Below are positions 56,382 to 64,000 of a stretch of DNA of 64,000 nt, piece by piece (positions within the stretch are counted from its first letter, which is position 1; each line of letters starts with the position of its first letter). Origin of the DNA: Reticulitermes speratus (taxonomy: Eukaryota; Arthropoda; Insecta; Blattodea; Rhinotermitidae); assembly GCA_021186555.1 (NCBI GenBank), contig JAJKFL010000013.1, positions 16,175,243-16,239,242 of the forward strand, given 5' to 3'. Position numbers and translations under genes: made by a program. Below the pieces are notes generated by a model. It did no database searches. It saw only the letters and a list, made by a program, of their open reading frames with translations, and was not told the origin of the DNA.

Positions 56382-56458
56382 ATGGAACAAAGAATGAAAT
56401 GCCGTGGGGCTGACTGCTGGGCTTCCAGCAACAGAACTGGAGGAATCCCTCCCTACAA
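56382..56458 (+). CDS. 5' coding exon, start of a THAP-like zinc finger
   Basis: ATG at 56382 opens MEQRMKCRGADCWASSNRTG, then GIPPY, and meets a strong donor (CTACAA|GTGAGTAA at 56459), leaving the Lys codon split after two bases. THAP domains, C2CH zinc-binding DNA-binding folds, start with a short N-terminus, C-x(2-4)-C and a basic stretch, with the remaining Cys and His some 35-50 residues on. Here C-R-G-A-D-C supplies the first pair. The rest would lie in a later exon, not identified in the window. THAP proteins may be host factors or P-element-derived transposases. Short length makes chance possible, but the ATG, Cys pair and donor agree. Confidence 0.45.
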
Positions 56459-56735
56459 GTGAGTAATGAAGTTCATTTCTTCGCAGTTCGTGGAGAAATC
56501 TTTATATTAAATACAGAGGATTTGTAACGTTGAATATAACGTAACCACGAAACTTTTGGCCCTTCATTTTCGTTCCATTAGTCATCTCAGTATGGTTAGG
56601 TCATGCACAGGATAAATGTGCGTACCGCCCGAGTCCCTAGAAAACTAATAAAAAGCACGAATAGAAGAACTGCCGTTGTTTCAGTGGTGACAAAACAGGT
56701 AATTAGATCCGACCCCGTAAATTGAAGACTAGCTA
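56459..56735. other. Probable intron start, nothing else seen
   Basis: Follows the donor at 56459. No repeat recognised. Confidence 0.35.
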
Positions 56736-57000
56736 ACCAAGTCCATGGAGCAGAGTCCTTGAGAAGCTAATAGTTCCTCATCTAGTCAAGAAATTACCCA
56801 CATGTTATGAAATCCGATTGTTTATTACCGTGATCACACGAGTCCAACACTTTTCCCTATCCTGAGCCAGCTGAGTCCAGTCTATTCATTCAAGATCCAT
56901 GTTAATATCTTTATACTTTCTTGATGCATTCCGCAGTGTTCTTTGTGGGTATAAATGATTACAGATCTGAAATCCTGTTTACACAGCTATTGTCTGACAT
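56736..57000 (-). mobile_element. LINE 3' fragment (family L)
   Basis: CCAAGTCCATGGAGCAGAGT, GTTCCTCATCTAGTCAAGAA, CCGTGATCACACGAGTCCAA and TATCCTGAGCCAGCTGAGTC match the copies at 30.8 and 61.2 kb in the same orientation. There is no tetranucleotide tail, only CTAGCTAACCAA. Divergent. Confidence 0.78.
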
Positions 57001-57104
57001 GTACGATATCAGGTACATTATCAGCGGAATGGATCGAAAGCGTATAAAGATATTAGATGCCATTTGGGCAACTTGCATTAATAGATTCCAGTACTAGAAA
57101 GAAG

Positions 57105-57325
57105 AGCGTATGGGGGAGTGGAGGTGTATATCGATTTATTTTTGACCTAGACACGGCCCTGTCATCTTATGTCCGGGGTAAGCACCCACGATACGCACTA
57201 GATATGTGGCTGGATGGGCCCCACGGCCGGACTGGCCGCTTGGAGAAAAGAACTATGTCTGTCCCTTGCCGGAAATCGAAGCACTTTACCTTTGACGTCC
57301 AGCCCATAAACTGGTCACCTTAAAT
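57105..57325 (-). mobile_element. Divergent family A SINE
   Basis: TATGGGGGAGTGGAGGTGTA, TAAGCACCCACGATACGCAC, GGCTGGATGGGCCCCACGGC, GCCGGACTGGCCGCTTGGAG and GTCCAGCCCATAAACTGGTC align with family A in reverse, with many differences; the B box has decayed to CCGGAAATCGAAGC. Confidence 0.7.
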
Positions 57326-59079
57326 CTTCGTTAAAACTTTTTTTAATATCTCCTTTATCCCTAAATTAAACATAGACATGCCTCGCCCCTTTCTGTTCAT
57401 TGAATTCATGAAATAATATGGTAGAGGTCATGACCTCTCACTTCCTCTCTTGTCCTTGTATTCCAGATCGTGGATAAAGGAAGACTGATCAAATCTGCTA
57501 TGTAAATTAAATCATTCTCCGTCAATGAATAAATATATGTCACCTCCATCTCCGCTCCCACACCGAAGACACTCAGTTTTCGACACGCGGAGGGCAAAGT
57601 AGGAGTTCCCTGTCCAGCCCAGAGCATGCGTCTTTGAATAATTTACCCGCACACAGGATTTATTTTAAGATCGCTACAAATATAGCCAGCGATGTATAAA
57701 ATTAACTTAAATTAGGGACGAAATACAGACAGAATGGCAGATATTTTTCCAGGGAAGTACGCTATTAGGACGACCTAGAATTAAACGGAAATACGAATTC
57801 AATTTCTGAAGCTCAGAATGGGATTTACGTCGTAGCTGCCTGTTCCTTGCGGAGGAGGAAGAACAAAAAGCTTAATCGACTTACCTCAATTGCTCCTCAT
57901 ATTTAATTCTTATTGGCAGACATATTCCTAATATTGTGTAGGTGTACCGGCAGTGTCTGAACTCTATGTGGCAGTTCCCACACGTCGTTCGGTTGTTTTT
58001 AAAAGAGTTAACCTTCTTAACATAAAACAAATCCAACTCCCTACTGTGAAGGTGGTATAAGTACAAAATTTACATATGGACGTCATGACCTTTCTTCAAG
58101 TTATACATTTATACAAACCAAAACAAACCTCTCCGCATATACTGTTTCAAGTTCAGGATGAAAATATCTGTCAATCAGAACAAATCAGGTCAGAGCAGTG
58201 GAACATGTCTGAGTCACTTTCACTCGAACTTCAAATCGGGTAGTAGTGGCGGTTTTATAGAGAGACTGAACATTTATAATGTTGATTCGGTCTCAGTATT
58301 AATCAGAGACTTGGGGAAAAAATAGGTGTAATTTGCTACAGCGTATTTCGACCCGTAATTGGGTGGAAATAATTTGCCATAAATTTTACTTATATTTTCC
58401 AAAGGCTTGTTGGTGGTTTGGGTAACTGTTAAGACAAAAAAATCCCTGTTGCTATCAGTCTGTTTGCAGCTGCATATCGACTGCCATCTCCGCGGTGGGA
58501 TTTTAGCGGTACTTGGACTGTGTATTTATTAATTCATTTATACATAACTTATCCCCTTTCTTCTTTGTTTTATTTGTGAATTTTTTGTTACATTTTTGGT
58601 TTTCTGCAGTGCGTGAATGTAGCAGGATTTATTGCTGATGTCAAGCATTTCTGTAACTGAGCTGAACTGAGTTATTAACTCGTATGGCCGAAAAGTGTTT
58701 GTAACTAACGTTATGGTTTTAATGTGGAATTTCCTCGTGTTCTTCATCACCAAACAGGTGAAGACTGAGCGTTACTTCAGTTACCCACAAGTCACCACTT
58801 TTCAAACACCACCCCCCCCCCCCCCGGCCTCTAATAGTTTTAAGCCACGATAGCTTTAGTCAACAGAAAGCCTCTTTGTGGTGTAGAGGGAGGGTGGTGT
58901 CCTTGTTTTTGTGGAGATATAATGAACCTCGTGATGAATGTGTATTGAAGAAACTCGAAGAAACTTCCTTACGGTGCAAATGCGACCAGATTTTGTCGTG
59001 GCTTGAAAATGAATGGAGCTGAAACACCACGTTCCCAGTAGGCTTTAAAAGTAGGAACATAGGGCGCGTATCTTCGAGA

Positions 59080-59081
<2 letters not shown>
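57326..59081. other. Unassigned sequence, with a 14-base C run
   Basis: No gene recognised. C run at 58812-58825. Confidence 0.5.
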
Positions 59082-59110
<29 letters not shown>

Positions 59111-59113
59111 TTG
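59082..59113. repeat. (ATT)n microsatellite
   Basis: Ten or so ATT units. Confidence 0.95.
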
Positions 59114-59139
59114 TAACTTAAAGGACTATTTGGTTGGTA

Positions 59140-59345
59140 CTTGTTTATTTAACGACGTTTTTTCAGCTGAAGATGTCGAACGGTGTCGAATAAGAGGGTA
59201 AAACCACGAACAGTAAGTGTGGATTTAGAAGGAGTTAGTGACATTAATCTGGCGAGATGAACATCAGACAGGAGAGCAGGTAATCCGATCGAGATTCGAA
59301 CTGAGTACCATCCGAATACAATTCTAGAGAGTCGCCGCTGCATCC
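59140..59345 (+). mobile_element. Possible SINE-like repeat, family F
   Basis: Begins TTGTTTATTTAACGACGTTT, includes ATCTGGCGAGATGAACATCA and ends with GAGATTCGAACTGAGTACC. The opening, the GGCGAGATGA block and a B-box-like ATTCGAAC fit a repeat I recall as very common in insects, whose opening reads TTTATTTAACGACGCTGTAT. Its boundaries are uncertain, and only one usable copy is in the window. Confidence 0.5.
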
Positions 59346-59479
59346 TCCTGTTTGGTCATTATTCTTTTCAGTACGGGGAATATTTAACTGAATGTCTGAA
59401 AAAAATAATTTGGTTCAAGTAGTATAGCATTTATGAGATAAAATATAGTACTGTAATGAAGTGTTTGATTACGGTGCAA

Positions 59480-60265
59480 GTAAACTATCGCCGAGTTGAG
59501 GATTGATGAGCCAGATAAGAAAACCACCCAAGCCTGGTCTGACAAACTTTTTGGTGACAGGGTGTGTTCACAAACGGTCTGGAAGTGCGCGTCAACATGT
59601 CCGACGTGGAAGTCGAAAAATCCACCGTGCCTTGTAAAGAAGCCCGACTAAATCCATCCATCAGGCCTCGATGGTTCTGCAGGTACCACCTAGGGTGGTG
59701 TGCAGAGTTCTGCGCAAAAGGCCGCACCTTCCTGCTCACGAAATGCAGATTGTGCAGGATTTGAAGCCGGGTAGTAAGCCACATCGACGGAACCTTACTA
59801 TTGACACGCTGCATCGGATCGACATGCGCCCCTACCTCCTTCGAAACACCTGTTTGTCTGATGAGGTTAGTTACACCTTTTAGGAAATGGCAATCGACAC
59901 AACGGAGGCACGTGGAACTCGGAGAGTCCTTACGTCTGCGGTGAACATGAATATAAATGTCTGGGGTGGCTTAGCGAAGAACGGCACTGTTAGACCCTTT
60001 TTCTTCGTGGAGACTACACTAGCATATGACGGGTATTTTGATATAATGGCACAGTCGTGTACCCCAGAGTATCGGATTTGCAGCCGAAAGTGTTCCAGCA
60101 GGAAGGAGCGTCCCCCCTCCTGCATTCGAGTTTGCTTATTTGAGATCCCTGGACAACACCTTTCCAGACAGCTGGATTAGGCTCGACAGACCAGTCTCTT
60201 GGCTATCGCGTTCGTCGGATATCACACTTCTGGGTGTCAGTTTGGAGCAGCGTCAGGAACCGAAT
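59480..60265 (+). pseudogene. IS630/mariner-like transposase remnant
   Basis: Broken plus frames give, in order: a weak KTTQAWSDKLFGDRVC, similar to the KSIRRWYKQFEETGC helix-turn-helix part of this group; VPPRVVCRVLRKRPHLPAHE and MQIVQDLKPGSKPHRRN (about 59680-59790); SDEVSYTF around the first catalytic Asp (about 59857-59880); VNMNINVWGGLAKNGTVRPF and FFVETTLAYDGYFDIM (about 59941-60050); and DSWIRLDRPVSWLSRSSDI (about 60165-60225), the decayed WIGR...SWPARSPDLTP block. The QQDGAPPH block has been lost. Terminal repeats were not identified. A nuclear cut-and-paste enzyme by family; inactive here. Confidence 0.78.
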
Positions 60266-61189
60266 GTCCATGCATAAAGGTTTTCCTCAGTGATGGTCTG
60301 ACCAGGGAGGGGGGGGGGAGGTTGACAGGGACTGTCAGTATAGCCTGTGTAGTTGAAAACGAACCATAAAAGATACAGTCGGGCATTACCATTTCAGCTG
60401 AGTAAATTATTTGCTTGGACCCTGTGCTAGGAATAATAGCAATCACACTGGACTTCAGCTTCTCATCCGCACGTGTCAAGAGAAACGGTCATCAACAAAC
60501 CAATGCAAACTATAACATACGCTGCGTTTATGGTTTGTATTGGTTTGTCTTTGCTCGCAGCAGAGTCATGCTTCATAAGCACTTCGCAACACGAAGTAGA
60601 CAATGATGTAACAGGACCTGAAATTAAATAATCCCACGGTACGGCTTTTGACCTTATGCCTGTGATAATCAGCGTTGGTGTCATATGCATGCTGAAATGG
60701 TTCGTGTAGGCAGTATTCCTCCCGCAACAAGCTGTATTAGTGCTCATATTGGACAAACACAGGCCTGCGTACCCGGTCTTCGCTCTGGGTAACAGCCCCC
60801 TTCCGCCCGGGTATTTCGCCGATTTGCGTAACGCTCTTTGGAATGTAGTATGCATGTCGGAAAAAGTAAAGGCATGTGACATTTATGTTAGGAAATCTCT
60901 GGAGAAAGAAGTCACCTGCAAAACGAGACGCAAATCAGAAGGTCATATTGAAATAGGTTTTGGAAGGTTGTGAAGATGTGAAATAGATTGAACTAGCTCA
61001 GGACTGTGGAATTTTGTCAAAATGGTGATGAACGTTCAGATCTCATAAAAACTGGTACCCTATTGAACGGATGAATAATTTATCACCTACACATGAAGGT
61101 CTGTTCCAAAGAGTTAATATTATGTACTGTAAGTGACCGGTTTGCGAAACTGCATGTATATCGCGTCCTACTATGCCCTGTGTCTTGAC
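60266..61189. other. Unassigned sequence
   Basis: A run of 10 G lies at 60309-60318. No gene recognised; the minus open stretch 60463-60882 has no domain I can identify. Confidence 0.45.
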
Positions 61190-61600
61190 TGACTACCTAC
61201 CTACCTACCTACCTACCTACCTAACTAACTCCATGGAACAGAGTCCTCCTTGAGAAGCTTATAGTTCCTCAGCTCTTCAAGAAATTTTTCTCATTTCGTG
61301 GAACTCGAAGGTTCATTACCGTGCTTACAAAAATCCGCCACTTGTCTCTATCCTGAGCCAGATCGATCCAGTCCACACCCCCTCCATTCTATTTCTTAAA
61401 GATCTATTTTAATATCATCTTCCAGTCTACGCCTAGGTCTTCCAAATAGTCACTTTCCTAAGGTTTCCCACCAAAACCCTGTACGCACCTCTCCCCTCCC
61501 CCATACGTGCCATATTCCCTTCCCATCACATTCTTCTTAATTTGATCACCGGAATAATATTTGGCGAGTGCTTCCGGATTCGTGGCATACGAATAAAATC
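61190..61600 (-). mobile_element. LINE 3' fragment (family L) with (GTAG)n-type tail
   Basis: CTACCTACCTACCTACCTAC (61193 on) then CTAACTAACTCCATGGAACA, TTGAGAAGCTTATAGTTCCT, GAACTCGAAGGTTCATTACC, TATCCTGAGCCAGATCGATC, TTCCAGTCTACGCCTAGGTC and TTTGATCACCGGAATAATAT. The best-kept 3' end of family L here. On the minus strand the LINE runs toward lower coordinates and ends in the tetranucleotide tail. Confidence 0.85.
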
Positions 61601-61924
61601 AGCGCCATGTGATGTCCATATGAAGTGACATCTTGTTCAACCCTATTTTTTTCATCTCATATTCCCTTAATAGCTTTTGATACAGTTTATTTCCTTTTTA
61701 AATTATTGACGCCTTCTTCTTTTACGTATTTTATTATATTCTCTACAGCGATTTATCACAATAAAGTAGCAGATTATACTATTGATGCTGTACCTTATTT
61801 ATCCACCCTGTGTCTCGTTTATTACCCTAATAGTTACTGGCGAGATAGCTTGTTAGTATAGGTACTAGACTGGGCGCTAGATCGGTACGGTATTAGATTC
61901 TACGTCAGAATTGGATTTGGCGGA
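61601..61924. other. Unassigned sequence
   Basis: AT-rich; possibly more of the family L element with no recognisable code. Confidence 0.4.
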
Positions 61925-62110
61925 GGTCTTCGATCTTCCGTGGTGTTGCGCGGCGTCAATGGTAGTTTATTACTGACGTTTCGGGACAGCGTGTCAGTCA
62001 CATCACCAAGGGTCAAGACATCAGGTACACCCGGCGAAAGCCTAAAATCTCGCACGGATTTTTCTCTGCGCTATCACCTCCAGATGGGCTGTGGGACCGA
62101 CCTAGCCTTC
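61925..62110. mobile_element. Palindromic Penelope-type element (P8)
   Basis: Left arm: GTAGTTTATTACTGACGTTT, CGGGACAGCGTGTCAGTCAC, ATCACCAAGGG (61961-62012), read in reverse as CCCTTGGTGAT...TGTCCCGAAACGTCAG. Right arm: GTCAAGACATCAGGTACACC, CGGCGAAAGCCTAAAATCTC (62012-62053). The layout is the same as P5, including the CCTAAAATC block after the right-hand box. No spacer. Confidence 0.72.
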
Positions 62111-64000
62111 TATTCAGTGGGTTTTATTTCTTCTGTACAGTCGAAGACTGGTGGTCTGAAAGCTCACTGCTATTTTAACGGTCCGTGAATCAGAAAAGGT
62201 TAGAAGAAATACTGTGTAATGTAGAATATTAGAAGAAAACCAACAGCACCGTTTGATGATAATTATGTATTTTTTCTAAAATGAATCTCGGGGAATTCTC
62301 TTCAACAAACGCGGGAAGTGGCGCGCTCTGACGTGTTTCACATCAACTACTGTGAGGTCACGTGGACCTCGCCCTGGGTCAATGGCACAGTAAACGAACA
62401 TTGGGTGATAAACTGGAAATGGCACAACTTCCGATGGTATAAAAGGGCCCTTCCTTGTCAATAACATCGACAGTCTCCCTCTGTGTTATAATTACGAACA
62501 TTTTAAAACCGATTTGTAAGTAGGCTTACTTACCACGTGGTGTAACATTGGAGACATTTCACATCATGACATATTGCATTTATGTGTTCGGTGTGATTCT
62601 CGCGTTAAATACTGGCTATTTCCCTAAACAGCAATAATTGATCTGTCTAAGAGAGACGGATTATTTTCTGTGAGGCAGGAACTAAAGTTTTTGTGTATGA
62701 CTTAAATGAAAGTCTTCAGACGGTTAAAGCTGATCCATTCGACTTACATGTACGACCAGTATCGCTCCTCGTGGGGGGGGGGGGGGTGTTCTCAAAACAG
62801 CTGCCATTATCCTTAACCGTAGTCAGTTTTAGCCAGCTTCTTGCAGGGACGGATTTGAAGTACGTGGTGCCTGTAATTCGGAATATATATACATCTTTCA
62901 GCGGAAGGTGTTTGTAAACCACGCGAATCGAAAAGTTTTATATATTTTTATATATTCAATTGTATATGCAGGCATGCGTCTTTTATTTTTTAAGATGCAT
63001 ACCGAAGTATTTACACTTGTTAAATGTGCCCCTGATAGAATATGAAAGTGAAGGATTAAAGCTTCATCTCCGTATGCGGGAGATAACCCGAGCCTTATTC
63101 TCCACTCGGACAACGGCTATCCTTGTCTTCGTGGTTATTCTTAATCTGTCTTGGCGAAGCTGTGGTAGTATCTTAAATATCGTATCCCACGTTCTGTTTT
63201 TTTTTATATCTTTGTAATGTTCTCACCTCATTCGAGTTGCATGTCCAGGTCATAGCAACATTCATTTAAGTACCGACAAAGCTAAAAGTAAAATATGAAC
63301 TACTTCTCCCGTCTTCGTTTTGTAAGCCTTTCCATACAAATTTCTTTGTTCTGTTAGTTACAGGTTATGTTCATTAGGATACAGCTCCTAAATGGACGTT
63401 CTTGGTTTATTCCATGATAAACATAACATGTCAGAAAATGAACGTAAAGTAGAAGAAAATCTGCCTTTCTCGAAAAATCCCTCTGGTCTTGATAATATAT
63501 CGTGAAGAGTGATGTAAAATGCCCTCAGTGAACGGAATTGTTTAACGCCGAAACGGAGAGGAAAATCTGAGTTTAATGGCAAGTAGTCTGTTTAAATATT
63601 TGTTGCTTTCTTTTCATAACATTTTGTTCGGAACTGTGTTTACTGATAATCGTCTGTAAAGCATCATTCCTGTCACAAATGTAGGCAGGTTAAACTTGAC
63701 TGAGGGATGAAATAAATGAATAAATGCGGTATATTTATTGGTCTACTGAAAAGGAAAGGAAGGAAAGAAGAGATAAATTAACAAAGCGAAATCAAAACTT
63801 GTTCTTTCCAGTAATAGTGTAGCGTAGCCTATATTTTATTATCCAGTTTTAATTTCTAGAATTTAAGATAGAAAACTCAAAATATGTTACTTTCGCAAGA
63901 GTTAGGCACTTTCGTTTAATTGCTTGTTTTTTTTTTTATCTGGAACATAAAATGCATGGTTTATGTACTGTGCAATTTTTTTGATGTTGAATAAGGCTAA
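62111..64000. other. Unassigned sequence, 1.9 kb
   Basis: A run of 14 G lies at 62773-62786. No gene, RNA or repeat family recognised; open stretches look random. Confidence 0.5.

Noticed and set aside
60463-60882. 139-residue minus open frame
   Set aside because: No similarity recognised, next to a dead transposase, and no start or splice context.

Overview
The window looks like nuclear DNA of an insect: AT-rich, mostly non-coding and packed with decayed transposable elements, tRNA-derived SINEs and microsatellites. I see no operons, CRISPR, rRNA or genuine tRNA genes. Several repeat families resemble ones I associate with cockroaches and termites (the LINE tail that translates to something like RDRWRALVNTVMNLRVP, and the Penelope-type terminal repeat that translates to something like LKMEAACSSETLV). 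A blattodean or related polyneopteran is therefore my best guess, from memory and not proven.

Host coding sequence is scarce: three candidate exons, all on the plus strand. An Arg/Gly-rich terminal exon lies at 3467-3748. A 5' exon with a clean splice donor lies at 38014-38170. A 77-base 5' exon that looks like the first half of a THAP zinc finger lies at 56382-56458. I could name none of the genes. From 1 to about 15.85 kb the DNA is strongly CpG-depleted, apart from a DNA transposon and the Arg/Gly exon. Beyond that point CpG returns, which suggests a methylated transcription unit (perhaps the gene owning the Arg/Gly exon) ending near 15.8 kb.

The rest is a mobile-element landscape. DNA transposons: a mariner remnant (0.6-1.1 kb), an internally deleted Tigger/pogo element with both ends and TA duplications (5190-6627), an IS630-like remnant (59.5-60.3 kb), a related transposase tail (49.6-49.8 kb) and a hAT remnant split by a SINE (52.8-54.4 kb). 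Retroelements: a Penelope-like fossil (7.9-10.2 kb), a LINE that lost its reverse-transcriptase core (17.4-19.3 kb), an R2/R4-type LINE tail (24.5-25.1 kb) and at least five 3' fragments of one LINE family, all on the minus strand. At least five SINE-like families are present, several with target-site duplications, one inserted into another and one into the hAT gene.

The most interesting pattern is a recurrent hairpin (CTGANGATGG, a short stem-loop, then CCGAAAC) found at a dozen or more sites. At eight or so sites it occurs as two copies facing each other, forming a palindrome. The Penelope fossil carries the same hairpin in opposite orientation at its two ends, so the palindromes look like body-less derivatives of that element. 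The core resembles the hammerhead ribozyme known from Penelope-like elements, with one extra base before stem II.
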